DNA from: JBCDGH01 sp038751365
Lineage (GTDB): Bacteria; Patescibacteriota; JACMRA01
Direction of reading: 5' to 3'
NCBI GenBank assembly: GCA_038751365.1
Contig: JBCDGH010000010.1
Span: forward strand, 1-35,091
DNA: 35,091 nt
Below are positions 7,720 through 16,474 of this stretch, in pieces. Every line of letters starts with the position of its first letter. Within the stretch, counting starts at the first letter, position 1. The notes under the pieces were generated by a model. It saw only the letters and a program-made list of their open reading frames with translations. It searched no databases and was not told the DNA's origin. A program made the position numbers and the translations under genes.

Positions 7720-9030
7720 CTAATTTATCAAAAAGTACTCACGAAACCATTTATCGATCGAACCAGCTCCTAGAAATACTACTAAATTGTGATTATCTAA
7801 ATGTTCTTTGACTATGTTATACAAGTTATCGTCTAAGTTTACTACTTTGGCTTTATCTGAATGCTTAATCTGAGCAATAATATCTTGTGGGGTTAACACT
7901 TTCAGATCTGGATTCTCTCTGGTCAGATATGTTGGCAACCAATAAACCTGATCGGCTAAATCAAAACAAGTTTCATACTTACTTAGCATTGAGTGTTGGC
8001 GAATATTTTGATGTGGTTGATAGACTGTGATAATCTTTTTAAAACCTTCTTTTCGCTTAAGCTCAGTAGCCATCTCTAAAGTCGCCTCGATTTCAGAAGT
8101 ATGGTGAGCATAATCAGAATATAGACCATCCCTAAGTTTTTCCATACGTCTTTGTACTCCTGGGAATTTAGCTACAAGCTGAAATAACTTATCTTTATCT
8201 AGATCTAATATTCTACTAAGCACCTGAGTGGCTAAATAAGAATTTTTACGACTCAAACCTCCCGTCAAATCAATCTTATCTATTTCTGCTTTCACCTCTT
8301 TAGAATGGGCATCAGGCATAATAGTAGCTACTGTACTAGGTATATCTACCACATCAAATTTCTGATAATCTTCCTGCCACATACAAACCAGTTCTCGAGT
8401 CTGACCCAGAAACTGTGCAAAAGTCTGGTTATAATCTTTGAGATCTGTATAGGTATCCGGATGATCAAAGTCCAGACTGGCAATTAAGGAAATATCAGGA
8501 TTTAACTTTAATAGTTTACGATCGTACTCATCGGCTTCGTAAACAAGATACTCACTTCCCTTTTCATAGCTGCCTGAATTCCCAAAGTTTATATTTGACC
8601 CTACTACCCAAGATATTTCTTTTTTTAGCTCTTTAAATAGCCATACTATCATGGCTGTTGTGGTAGTTTTACCATGAGTTCCAGATACTGCTATTAGCTT
8701 AAGACCTTTATCTTTAACAATAAAATTGATTAGCTCATTTTGTTTGGTGATTTGAACGTTATTTTTGAGGCAAAACTGGTATTCAGGATTACTCTCTCTC
8801 ACTGCTGGAGTATGCACAAACCAATCTATCATTCTAACTCTATGCTGAGTATCTAAATTCTGAAAATTCTGGCTAAAAAAAATCGTGGCACCGCGCTGTA
8901 ATAATTGCGTGGTATTTTCGTTAGATTCTAAATCACTACCGCTGACTTTGTAGCCAAGGTCTAGGCATAAGTTTGCCATAGCTGCCAGACCACTACCACC
9001 TATTCCTGAAAAATATACATGCATAAACAA
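7720..9030 (-). CDS. murC: UDP-N-acetylmuramate-L-alanine ligase
   Basis: MurC joins L-Ala to UDP-MurNAc in the cytoplasm, the first peptide step of peptidoglycan synthesis, using ATP. The protein has all three Mur ligase domains: an N-terminal Rossmann-like UDP-binding domain with FSGIGGSGLAAMA (about 8-20), the central ATPase with the P-loop SGTHGKTTTT (about 116-125) and YEADEYDR (about 164-171), and the C-terminal domain with YSDYAHHTSEI. The length (436 aa) is normal. The related recycling enzyme Mpl is possible but less likely beside murA. The start could be ATG at 9024, since the first two residues are outside the usual family start. It follows murA by 2 bases. Confidence 0.92.
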   Translation of the reverse strand: MFMHVYFSGIGGSGLAAMANLCLDLGYKVSGSDLESNENTTQLLQRGATIFFSQNFQNLDTQHRVRMIDWFVHTPAVRESNPEYQFCLKNNVQITKQNELINFIVKDKGLKLIAVSGTHGKTTTTAMIVWLFKELKKEISWVVGSNINFGNSGSYEKGSEYLVYEADEYDRKLLKLNPDISLIASLDFDHPDTYTDLKDYNQTFAQFLGQTRELVCMWQEDYQKFDVVDIPSTVATIMPDAHSKEVKAEIDKIDLTGGLSRKNSYLATQVLSRILDLDKDKLFQLVAKFPGVQRRMEKLRDGLYSDYAHHTSEIEATLEMATELKRKEGFKKIITVYQPHQNIRQHSMLSKYETCFDLADQVYWLPTYLTRENPDLKVLTPQDIIAQIKHSDKAKVVNLDDNLYNIVKEHLDNHNLVVFLGAGSIDKWFREYFLIN

Positions 9031-9032
9031 AA

Positions 9033-10373
9033 TTAATTCTCATTTAAAATACTTACATTAGCTCCTAGACTATTTAATCTAGAGGCTATATCTTCATACC
9101 CCCTCTTGATCGAATACACATTCCGAAGGATTGAAGTACCTTTAGCTGCTAGCATACCAATCAACACAATCACTGCTGGTCTCAGTGCTGGAGGGCACAC
9201 TATCTGAGCAGCCTTAAGCTCTGTAGCACCTTCAATGAATACTCTGTGAGGATCGGCAATATTTATTTTACCACCTAATCTCCTCATTTCCAAAAAATAA
9301 ATAGCTCTTACTTCATAGACCCAGTCGTGGATTAGTGTAACACCTTTGGCTTGAGTAGCAACTGGAACAAAGAAGGGTAGATTATCAATATTTATATCTG
9401 GGTAAGGACCGCAAGTAATTTTATCGTCTAAAGCCTTTAGACTAGAAGGAAAAGTAGTTATGTCTACTAATTTGGTATGATTATTCTGAGATAAGTATTT
9501 TTTACTAAGTTTGAATTTAAGACCCATTTTCTCTAGTTTCAACAGCTCTAGTTCCAAAAAATCAATAGGACAAGAACGAATAGTGATACTTGAATTGGTT
9601 GTAACAGCGCTACTCAAGAACATCATACTTTCTATAGGATCTTCGCTATTGTAATGTTCAACATTCATATCTATTTCCCTAACTCCATGTATAGTTAGTG
9701 TAGAAGTACCTACTCCATCGATCCTAACGCCCAGCTTTTGCAGAAAAAAACAGACGTCTTGAACCATATAATTTGACGAAGCGAACTTAATCACAGTTTT
9801 GCCGGGTATTCTAGCTGCAGCCAAAAGTAAATTCTCAGTCGGAGTATCTCCAGCTTCAAACATCACAATCTCAGTAGGTTTTAATTTTCCCACTTTTATA
9901 ATATAACTATTTTCGGTAACTTTTATTTTTACACCCATTTTCTCAAGTCCATAAAGATGAGTACTAATGCTTCTTTTACCTAAAGTACATCCAGCTGAAT
10001 GAGGCAAAGAAAACGATTTGAAAAAATGTATCAGGGAACCTAAAAACATTATAATAGTCCTAGTCTTAGAAGCAGAGTTTTGGTCTATATTATCTAAATT
10101 AAAATCTTTTGGCGGCTGTATTCTCAAGCTTCTAGTATCAATCCAGTCGACCTTAATTCCAATACTACTCATTACTTCAAGTATCCGACCTACCTCTTCA
10201 ATTCTCGGAATGCCATGCAGAATAGTTTGACCTTTATTCAGAAGACTGGCACAGAGCAAACCCATCGCTCCATTTTTTGAAGTATTAGTAGTTATTTCTC
10301 CAGAAAGCTTGCTACCACCCTCGACCTTAAAATCAATAGAGTGATTTTTTTGCTGATTTTGCGTAGTATTCAC
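9033..10373 (-). CDS. murA: UDP-N-acetylglucosamine 1-carboxyvinyltransferase
   Basis: MurA transfers enolpyruvate from PEP to UDP-GlcNAc, the committed step to UDP-MurNAc. The fold-defining motifs are visible: the substrate-binding Lys-Asn in SKNGAMGLL (about 32-40), the catalytic cysteine in SAGCTLGKRSISTHLYGLE (Cys129, equivalent to E. coli Cys115, the fosfomycin target), a PDINIDNLPF stretch at the position of the general-base Asp, and the Arg in PALRPAVIVL (equivalent to Arg397). Cys, not Asp, at the active site predicts fosfomycin sensitivity. The start is a GTG at 10373. murA and murC form a two-gene minus-strand unit divergent from the pilin gene. Confidence 0.9.
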   Translation of the reverse strand: MNTTQNQQKNHSIDFKVEGGSKLSGEITTNTSKNGAMGLLCASLLNKGQTILHGIPRIEEVGRILEVMSSIGIKVDWIDTRSLRIQPPKDFNLDNIDQNSASKTRTIIMFLGSLIHFFKSFSLPHSAGCTLGKRSISTHLYGLEKMGVKIKVTENSYIIKVGKLKPTEIVMFEAGDTPTENLLLAAARIPGKTVIKFASSNYMVQDVCFFLQKLGVRIDGVGTSTLTIHGVREIDMNVEHYNSEDPIESMMFLSSAVTTNSSITIRSCPIDFLELELLKLEKMGLKFKLSKKYLSQNNHTKLVDITTFPSSLKALDDKITCGPYPDINIDNLPFFVPVATQAKGVTLIHDWVYEVRAIYFLEMRRLGGKINIADPHRVFIEGATELKAAQIVCPPALRPAVIVLIGMLAAKGTSILRNVYSIKRGYEDIASRLNSLGANVSILNEN

Positions 10374-10493
10374 TGGAATTACAGGTGAGCTTTAAAAAAG
10401 TTCTTCAAATTATATCTTAAATGAGATAAATGTCAATCAAATTGACAACAAGTTAGAGCTAGATCAGACTATTACTTATTAAATATATTCTTG

Positions 10494-10931
10494 ATGCTAC
10501 TAAATTCCTATAACACCCGCAGTAAAATTATCAAAAGATTAATTTTTTGGTCAGTAGTTATTGGTGGTATATTTGCTTTACTGTTTGCTCAAACCGTTGC
10601 TTCTGCTCAGCCAGCCGACCCCTGTGAAGTTTTGGGTGGTTGTATTGGAAATATTGAAGAATTTGATAATAATGATAGTAGTGCTAATAATATCGTAAAC
10701 TTTGTACTAACTATTGTGCGCTTCTTGATATTTATTGGAGCTGCTATCGCAGTGGCTTTTATTGTAGTTGGCGGTTATTATATGATTACTAGCAACGGTA
10801 ACCCAGAACAGTACAAAAAAGGTCTGAATACCTTACTCTATGCTGTGATTGGGCTTATAGTCTCAATCATATCTGTAACTATAGTTGCTTTAGTGGGTAG
10901 TTTAGTGACTAACTTGAACCTAGATATTTAG
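10494..10931 (+). CDS. VirB2/TrbC-like pilin protein
   Basis: This 145-residue protein has a basic N-terminus and a signal peptide (IFWSVVIGGIFALLFAQTVASA, cleavage likely after ASA). A short Cys-containing polar segment (DPCEVLGGCIGN) follows, then two long hydrophobic helices (about 68-92 and 107-140) separated by a short loop (TSNGNPEQYKKG). This is the layout of VirB2/TrbC pilins of type IV secretion systems and of the pilin-like proteins common in CPR genomes. The VirB4-type ATPase at 30409 supports such an apparatus. ATG at 10494 was chosen over an in-frame TTG one codon earlier. Confidence 0.75.
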   Translation: MLLNSYNTRSKIIKRLIFWSVVIGGIFALLFAQTVASAQPADPCEVLGGCIGNIEEFDNNDSSANNIVNFVLTIVRFLIFIGAAIAVAFIVVGGYYMITSNGNPEQYKKGLNTLLYAVIGLIVSIISVTIVALVGSLVTNLNLDI

Positions 10932-10941
10932 GCTAATAAGC

Positions 10942-10970
10942 TTGACAAACTACTTTAAGTGGTAGATTAA
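10942..10970 (+). promoter_or_regulatory. Promoter of tRNA-Ser
   Basis: TTGACA (10942-10947) and a GATTAA box (10965-10970) are separated by 17 bp. The predicted start would fall about six bases before the tRNA at 10983, so this is well placed for a short-leader tRNA transcript. Confidence 0.6.
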
Positions 10971-10982
10971 TTCTTGTGAATT

Positions 10983-11070
<88 letters not shown>

Positions 11071-11110
11071 GAATACAAGATAATTTGCGATCATTGATCA
11101 TATAGAAAAA

Positions 11111-11776
11111 ATGAAAATTAAAGATCTTCACCCTTCTGATAGACCCCGTGAAAAATTAATCAAACTAGGTTCTAAAAGACTAACCAATAAAGAACTTTTA
11201 GCTATTATAATAAATATCGGTAGCAAAGGTAAGAATGCCCTAGAATTAGCTTTTGAAATACTACAAGACTTAAGTTTACCTGAATTTTTTGAGATTGACT
11301 ATGAGAACTTAGTAAAACTACCTGGAATCAATCAAGCCAAAGCCTGCCAGATCATTGCTATTAAAGAACTAATTGAGCGTAACCAAAAAACAGACAACTC
11401 AGCTATCCAAATTCAAGAATCCAAGATTGCAGCAATATATTTTGAAGACCTTAGACAATCAAAAAAAGAAAGAGTAATGGTACTGTACCTTAATGTCCAC
11501 AATGAGGTCATATGGAAAGAAACTATTACAATCGGTACTGTGGAAACTACCTTAATACATCCTAGAGACATTTTTGAGCCAGCAGTAAGATATCTAGCTA
11601 GTGGAATAGTAATAGCCCATAATCATCCAGGGGGTGACATTAGCCCGTCAGAGGCAGACATCAAAACTACCGAGCAAATAGTTCAGGCTGGCAAAATACT
11701 AGGCATAGAGGTCCTTGATCACCTAATTATAACAAAGAAAGGGTACTTTAGTTTCAAGGATGAAATGATGCTTTAA
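11111..11776 (+). CDS. radC: RadC-like JAMM-domain protein
   Basis: RadC proteins carry a helix-hairpin-helix module and a JAB1/MPN (JAMM) metalloprotease-like domain. Their cellular role is unsettled despite the repair-derived name. Here the N-terminal DRPREKLIKLGSKRLTNKELLAI motif and a helix-hairpin-helix (VKLPGINQAKACQI, about 68-81) precede the JAMM motif AHNHPGGDISPSEAD. This gives His170, His172 and Asp183 as metal ligands. Length (221 aa) is normal. The gene follows tRNA-Ser by about 40 bases and has no clear Shine-Dalgarno. Confidence 0.95.
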   Translation: MKIKDLHPSDRPREKLIKLGSKRLTNKELLAIIINIGSKGKNALELAFEILQDLSLPEFFEIDYENLVKLPGINQAKACQIIAIKELIERNQKTDNSAIQIQESKIAAIYFEDLRQSKKERVMVLYLNVHNEVIWKETITIGTVETTLIHPRDIFEPAVRYLASGIVIAHNHPGGDISPSEADIKTTEQIVQAGKILGIEVLDHLIITKKGYFSFKDEMML

Positions 11777-11845
11777 ATTGACAATAATCGGCACCTAATC
11801 AACTATATATCTATATTAGTAGTTTTTAATTTATTATTAGTAGGT

Positions 11846-12577
11846 ATGGATAAATATTTTCACGATTCAAGGAGGAGAGGTTATTTTGATTTTGGTTGGC
11901 TTAGAACCAATCATTCATTTAGTTTTGGAAGTTACAAAGATGAAGAGAGAATGGGCTTTGGTACTTTGAGAGTTTTAAACGATGATAAAATACAAGGCGG
12001 AGCTGGGTTTGATACTCACCTTCACGAAAATATGGAAATTATCACTATACCTCTAAGAGGAGCTTTGGAGCACAAAGATAGCACCGGGGCAAGTGGTGTA
12101 ATCCACCCAGATGAAGTACAAGTAATGTCAGCAGGAAGTGGAATTTTCCACTCTGAATCTAATCACCTGCCCGACGAACAAACCGATATTATACAGATAT
12201 GGATTAATTCTGATAAACAGAATATTCAACCAAGGTACGACCAAAAAAAATTTGACACCGAGAATAATCCTAACTACTTTATGACAGTCGTAGCAGGGAC
12301 TGCTGAAGATTTTTCTGGACCTCATAAGCCTCTGTGGATAAACCAGAATGCCTACATCTCTTTATGCAATCTAGAAGGTGGAATCGAGTTAGGTTATAAC
12401 GTATATGATAAGAGTAATGGAGTTTTCTTTTTCTTAATTGATGGTTATGTGAATGTAGATGGGGATAATCTCAGCAAAAGAGACTCTCTCGAATTCACCG
12501 AGATAGATAGGGACACTATCTTTGCTAGATCAGTAGAAGATTCTTATTTGATGGTAATTGAAGTACCAATGAAGTAG
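11846..12577 (+). CDS. Pirin-family cupin protein
   Basis: Pirins are bicupin proteins, and some bacterial members (YhhW type) oxidise quercetin-like flavonoids. The N-terminal cupin holds the expected metal set: His58 and His60 in DTHLHENMEIITI, and His102 and Glu104 in GIFHSESN. GALEHKDS and GVIHPDEVQVMSAG are further family motifs. The C-terminal cupin is weaker, as usual. At 243 residues it is full length. Substrate cannot be told from sequence. TTGACA at 11778-11783 with an AACTAT box about 17 bp on could be its promoter. Pirin is not part of a minimal gene set, so acquisition by transfer is possible. Confidence 0.9.
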   Translation: MDKYFHDSRRRGYFDFGWLRTNHSFSFGSYKDEERMGFGTLRVLNDDKIQGGAGFDTHLHENMEIITIPLRGALEHKDSTGASGVIHPDEVQVMSAGSGIFHSESNHLPDEQTDIIQIWINSDKQNIQPRYDQKKFDTENNPNYFMTVVAGTAEDFSGPHKPLWINQNAYISLCNLEGGIELGYNVYDKSNGVFFFLIDGYVNVDGDNLSKRDSLEFTEIDRDTIFARSVEDSYLMVIEVPMK

Positions 12578-12598
12578 AAGTTTGATTTTTAATAGTCA

Positions 12599-12627
12599 TT
12601 TACATATTTATAGAAATCTGCTATAGA
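12599..12627 (+). promoter_or_regulatory. Promoter of the 12680 gene
   Basis: TTTACA (12599-12604) and TATAGA (12622-12627) are spaced 17 bp apart. The predicted leader of about 45 bases contains GAGGAG, one of the few clear Shine-Dalgarno sequences in the window, nine to ten bases before the ATG at 12680. Confidence 0.6.
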
Positions 12628-12679
12628 ATACTTAGGTTAGCAATCCAGTTAGCTTTAAAGCATTGAGGAGATTCGAGTA

Positions 12680-13006
12680 ATGACCAGCCTAGAAATTTAC
12701 AATAAAATTTCTCAGACTGTAAAAAAAGAACGAGATGAAGGTAAAGACTGCGTTTTGCTTATTCTTGACCGATATGCACTTGTTCAGATACCCCAAGACA
12801 GTATCGTAAAAGAAGAAAGTGAAACCAATGACAATCTTCACTGTAAGGGAAGTATAGTACTTCAAAACGGGATTGAAATTAATTTTGAGTGCCAGAAGAT
12901 CGGCGGTAGAGAAATCACATTTCTCAAAGACTTAACTAGACAACGGTTTAGAGCTAATTTTGGCACCTGGGGCACCTTCGATTCGGAGAGAAACCTGATA
13001 CCGTAA
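12680..13006 (+). CDS. Hypothetical soluble protein, 108 aa
   Basis: The protein is soluble and charged, with a helical N-terminus (YNKISQTVKKERDEGKD) and several short strands (CVLLILDRYALVQI, GSIVLQNGIEINFEC, GREITFL). I do not recognise a family. It is backed by a good promoter, a GAGGAG ribosome binding site and an intrinsic terminator downstream, so it is very likely a real single-gene transcript. No signal peptide or membrane segment is present, so it should act in the cytoplasm. Confidence 0.75.
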   Translation: MTSLEIYNKISQTVKKERDEGKDCVLLILDRYALVQIPQDSIVKEESETNDNLHCKGSIVLQNGIEINFECQKIGGREITFLKDLTRQRFRANFGTWGTFDSERNLIP

Positions 13007-13050
13007 TTCTTTTGCGTTTTATTTAAGATCACCAAATCTCTACTAACTAT

Positions 13051-13080
13051 AGACAGTTATTTACTTAGCTGTCTTTTTTT
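13051..13080 (+). terminator. Intrinsic terminator after the 12680 gene
   Basis: AGACAG (13051-13056) pairs with CTGTCT (13069-13074) and is followed by a run of T to 13080. It lies 45 bases after the stop. Confidence 0.65.
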
Positions 13081-13144
13081 GTGACCTATAAATAAAGAAT
13101 CAGGACTTGGGTTACTAATTTTTTAAAATCTCAAATCTTTAACT

Positions 13145-13528
13145 TTAGCGAATTATTTCAATGCTGTACTCTTGATTTAAATTAACCTAAGCTTTATCCG
13201 CAGTCACAACTACACAATCAAGATTTTTGCCCAATACTAGACAAGCCCTATCTCCCAAAGAAAGTCCAAACTTACTAGTATAACCAAATAAAGCTCCAAT
13301 TTGATAAGCATCCTCATGAGCAAATTCTTCAAAGCTAATTCCTAGATGCTCTAAAGTTTCTTGAGCTTCATCTAAATCAAAATTTTTCCTATTACACCAA
13401 GAATAAAATTCAGCCAAATTCACTGATGACATATAAATTGTACCTTCAAAATATGTTTTGACCTTTTCCCAACCTTTTTCTTTAGCAAGTAGGCATATCA
13501 AAGCTGATGTATCTACCACATAATTCAT
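13145..13528 (-). pseudogene. VapC-type PIN-domain toxin interrupted by an amber codon near its end
   Basis: VapC toxins are PIN-domain ribonucleases. The first 113 codons (13528 down to a TAG at 13187-13189) hold all four acids: Asp6 (VVDTSAL), Glu40 (NLAEF), Asp93 (LGDRAC) and Asp111 (TADKA). In VapC proteins TAD-(K/R)-A is normally followed by Trp and a final strand. Here TAG stands exactly at the Trp position. Reading past it in frame gives VNLNQEYSIEIIR and then TAA at 13145-13147, which is just the expected C-terminus. A TGG to TAG change is the simple explanation. The shorter protein may be unstable or still active. The antitoxin gene is 7 bases upstream. Confidence 0.85.
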
Positions 13529-13535
13529 AAACTAT

Positions 13536-13796
13536 TTACTCATTTTCTTTTTTTACCTCCTCATTTTTAAACTTTAAAAAGTCACTTAACATACTCTTTG
13601 AGGGGCTCAGCTTTTTTTTCATGAATTCAAATTTATTAATAGCCATATCAATTTTTGCTGATTTTGATGACAAGTCTAAACTAGAGCCTTTCTCATTTAT
13701 AACTAGCTTGGTACCTGGAATCCAGTTTCTAGATTTTCGAATCTTCGAAGGTATAAGTATTCTGCCGTTGCGATCAATTTCTACTGTTATATTCAT
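13536..13796 (-). CDS. AbrB/SpoVT-type antitoxin (VapB)
   Basis: The N-terminal 45 residues are an AbrB swapped-hairpin DNA-binding domain: ITVEIDRNGRILIPSKIRKSRNWIPGTKLVI. The C-terminal half is helical and charged, as expected for the toxin-binding tail (FEFMKKKLSPSKSMLSDFLKF). It would neutralise the downstream PIN protein and repress the operon. Upstream, ATATGGT occurs twice with an 18-bp period around 13799-13823, two turns of the helix apart, a plausible operator. Confidence 0.88.
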   Translation of the reverse strand: MNITVEIDRNGRILIPSKIRKSRNWIPGTKLVINEKGSSLDLSSKSAKIDMAINKFEFMKKKLSPSKSMLSDFLKFKNEEVKKENE

Positions 13797-13966
13797 ACAA
13801 TATGGTTATATGATATAATATGGTAAATTTCTAATTATGTCAAAATCTTAATTTAACCATAAAACATAATTCAAACAACTAGTTGAACTTAGTTTGGAAT
13901 AAAAAATATCATATAATATCTTTAACTTTGACATTCTATTCTAATTCAATAAAAAACTTCTAGTAT
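13797..13966. promoter_or_regulatory. Shared divergent control region of two antitoxin loci
   Basis: The region lies between vapB (leftward) and a broken antitoxin (rightward). A 10-base element, TATATGATAT, is at 13807-13816 next to vapB. Its exact reverse complement, ATATCATATA, is at 13906-13915 on the other side. The repeated ATATGGT lies near vapB. These could be binding sites for related AbrB-type antitoxins, although AT-rich composition makes short matches less telling. Confidence 0.4.
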
Positions 13967-14219
13967 ATGACAAAAATTAGAATTCGCAAAACAGGTCAAA
14001 AAGTACCTAAAGTCAGCACCGTCATACCAATTAAAGAAAAACGACAGGTTAGTAATTCAGCAAGCTAAAAATAGAGTTTCTAAAAACTTTGGAATTCTTA
14101 AAAAGTTCATTCCTGATAAGAAGCTAGGTTTGAATGATGATGAGCTAAATAAAGCTATAGAGCAATCCAAAGTAGCATCTTTTTTACCAACTACTCCCCA
14201 GAGACATAAACATCTCTAG
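13967..14219 (+). pseudogene. Frameshifted AbrB-type antitoxin remnant
   Basis: ATG at 13967 opens a 33-codon frame (MTKIRIRKTGQKVPKVST...) that stops at 14068. The next frame continues from about 14043 as DRLVIQQAKNRVSKNFG, then GILKKFIPDKKLGLNDDELN, to a TAG at 14217-14219. Removing one A from the A5 run at 14037-14041 joins them as IPIKENDRLVIQQ, the typical end of an AbrB hairpin. The DDELNKAIEQSKV tail resembles VapB antitoxin C-termini. So this is an antitoxin with a single-base homopolymer frameshift. No toxin gene follows. Its end overlaps ftsK tail to tail. Real decay, phase variation and sequencing error are all possible. Confidence 0.65.
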
Positions 14220-16386
14220 ATTTACTACCATTTGCCGGACCTACGACTCCCGCATCTTCTAGCTGCTGCATAATCTTAGCTGCCTTGGGATAGCCTATAC
14301 CCATCATCTGTTGTAAGAAGCTAGTCGAGGCTTTTTGATACTGGATTACTAAATCTTTAGCGTCATCAAAAGCATTATCTTTATTTTCACTCCGACTACC
14401 ACCTGACGACATTCCAGGGATACTAATCTTAGTTTTCTGTACTTCTGTCACCCCAGCGTCGAAATTGCTATGCATTTCTGTTTTTGCAGCTTGATCTTTC
14501 AAGAATTGTACGCACTTTCTAACTTCATTTTCTTCTACTAAAGGTCCTTGAAAACGTACTGGCTGCATATTACTCGGCGACATGAATAAGCCATCTCCCT
14601 GCCCTAATAGTTTTTCGGCTCCAGCTGTATCTAATATTACCCTACTATCTACCTGAGAAGCCACAGCAAAGGCGATTCTAGTCGGTACATTAGCTTTAAT
14701 CAAACCAGTAACTACATGAATATCCGGTCTCTGCGTGCCTAAAACCATATGGATACCTACAGCTCTAGACATTTGGGTCAGTCTGACAATAATTGGTTCA
14801 ACTTCTGATTTAGCTAACATCATTAGGTCCCCAAGCTCATCAATCACAAATACCATATAAGGTATAGGCTGGGCTTCGGGTAAATTAGCAGTCTGAGCAA
14901 ACTCATTATAATCTTTGATATTTCTTTTTCCGTGTTCTTCTAGTAGTTTGTACCTTCTATCCATTTCTAGCACAGTCCATTTCAAAGCATTAATAGCTTT
15001 TTCAGCTTCTGTAATAACGTTAGAGACTAGGTGTGGAGTACCTTCGTATAGTTTTAGCTCTACTCTCTTCATGTCCACCAGAATTAGTTGTAAGTCTAAA
15101 GGAGTATATCTATACAAAAGACTCAATAACATGGAGTTAATCCAGATAGATTTACCTGAACCAGTTGCTCCAGCTACCAGTAAATGTGGCATTTTGGCTA
15201 AAGAATATACTAGATTACGACCGGCAACGTCTTTACCTATCACAACCGGCAAGTCACCACTAAACTGGTTAAAACTATGTGACTGAATCAAATCCTTTAG
15301 CCAGACAGGTGACTTTACTTTATTAGGTATCTGCACCCCAACTAGACTTTGACCTGCTACCGGAGATTCCAAACGCAAACTATTTACAGCTAAAGCTAGA
15401 GCTAAGTCTCTTTGCAAACTGTCAATTGCGGACAATTTGACTCCATTATTTGGCTTAAAAGTATACTGAGTTACTGTAGGCCCAGTAACGGTATCTGCCA
15501 TATCTACTTTGATACCAAAATGAGACAAAGTCTCTTGAATTGTGTTTTTGTTACCTTCGACATCACCTGCTTCCACCCTGTTCTTACCTGCATGCAATAT
15601 GTCATAAGGTGGAAACTTCCAACGAAAGCCGTTATATATAGCTTTAGGAGGTTGTTCTGTAGTCTTAAAACTACTATCAGGCTTGATTAGTTTGGGTAAT
15701 TTATCAGTAATTTTAGCTTTGGGTTTAGTTTTTTCTAAAACATCATTAAAACTATTCAATTTACGATAATATTCATCATTAGTTGGGTTGGCTGACTTTG
15801 GTTGACCATTCCAAATCTCAAAAACATCAGGCACCAAATCCCAGAATTTACTTGGATGTCTAAATGAAGACTGTAAATTCTCACAAAACTGCACGAAGGT
15901 AAGCTGGGATATCAAAAAGAAGCCTATCATGGCAAAACATAAGAATATAAAGCCTCCTCCAATTGAGCCAAGAGAACCGAAAGCCCAAGGATACAATGTA
16001 AAACCCCAGATACCCCCTCCATACTGAGCTCTACCAAGATCTTTTATGTTGTTTAATATGCTTAACCAACCTACTAAAGCTGAAAACATAAAAATAAACC
16101 CCCAAGTCATTCTTGTATTTATTTCTCCAATGAGTTTATTATTTTTCTGAACTCTATATAGGACAACAGCCGCAAAAATAAAACCTAAAGGAAGTATTAT
16201 AGCCGCCCTACCCACTAACAAATGCATAATTTCAGAGACTAGAGCGCCAAAAGTTCCAGCTAGCCTAAGAATAGACAAATATGACAATATTCCAGCCGCT
16301 AAAAAACCTATAATAGCTATGCTCAACTTTGTATTAACGTCCAATTGTGGTGCAATTTTAGGTACAACTTTCGCAATTTTAGCCAT
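14191..16386 (-). CDS. ftsK: DNA translocase FtsK/SpoIIIE
   Basis: FtsK is a hexameric motor at the septum that pumps chromosome ends and loads dimer resolution. The N-terminal 170 residues hold four membrane segments. A linker follows, then the motor: the alpha/beta core with GPTVTQYTFKP, Walker A GATGSGKS (about residue 406-413 from ATG), Walker B-type VIDELGDLMM, and GTQRPDIHVVTGLIKAN. The C-terminal winged-helix gamma domain (LQQMMGIGYPKAAKIMQQLEDAGVV) reads KOPS-like sequences. The ATG at 16386 is preferred to a TTG at 16407. The linker is shorter than in E. coli, as in SpoIIIE. A TTTACAAA-AA-TTTGTAAA palindrome (16408-16425) lies 22 bases before the start. Confidence 0.96.
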   Translation of the reverse strand: MAKIAKVVPKIAPQLDVNTKLSIAIIGFLAAGILSYLSILRLAGTFGALVSEIMHLLVGRAAIILPLGFIFAAVVLYRVQKNNKLIGEINTRMTWGFIFMFSALVGWLSILNNIKDLGRAQYGGGIWGFTLYPWAFGSLGSIGGGFIFLCFAMIGFFLISQLTFVQFCENLQSSFRHPSKFWDLVPDVFEIWNGQPKSANPTNDEYYRKLNSFNDVLEKTKPKAKITDKLPKLIKPDSSFKTTEQPPKAIYNGFRWKFPPYDILHAGKNRVEAGDVEGNKNTIQETLSHFGIKVDMADTVTGPTVTQYTFKPNNGVKLSAIDSLQRDLALALAVNSLRLESPVAGQSLVGVQIPNKVKSPVWLKDLIQSHSFNQFSGDLPVVIGKDVAGRNLVYSLAKMPHLLVAGATGSGKSIWINSMLLSLLYRYTPLDLQLILVDMKRVELKLYEGTPHLVSNVITEAEKAINALKWTVLEMDRRYKLLEEHGKRNIKDYNEFAQTANLPEAQPIPYMVFVIDELGDLMMLAKSEVEPIIVRLTQMSRAVGIHMVLGTQRPDIHVVTGLIKANVPTRIAFAVASQVDSRVILDTAGAEKLLGQGDGLFMSPSNMQPVRFQGPLVEENEVRKCVQFLKDQAAKTEMHSNFDAGVTEVQKTKISIPGMSSGGSRSENKDNAFDDAKDLVIQYQKASTSFLQQMMGIGYPKAAKIMQQLEDAGVVGPANGSKSRDVYVSGE

Positions 16387-16474
16387 GTTACTAACTAGTA
16401 GTAACAATTTACAAAAATTTGTAAAATCTACTTTTTGTACGAAATCATAGAATTGTGATTAAATTTGTTCAATT

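Noticed and set aside
14915..15690. Plus-strand frames within ftsK
   Set aside because: They run antisense to conserved motor motifs of FtsK and resemble no family.
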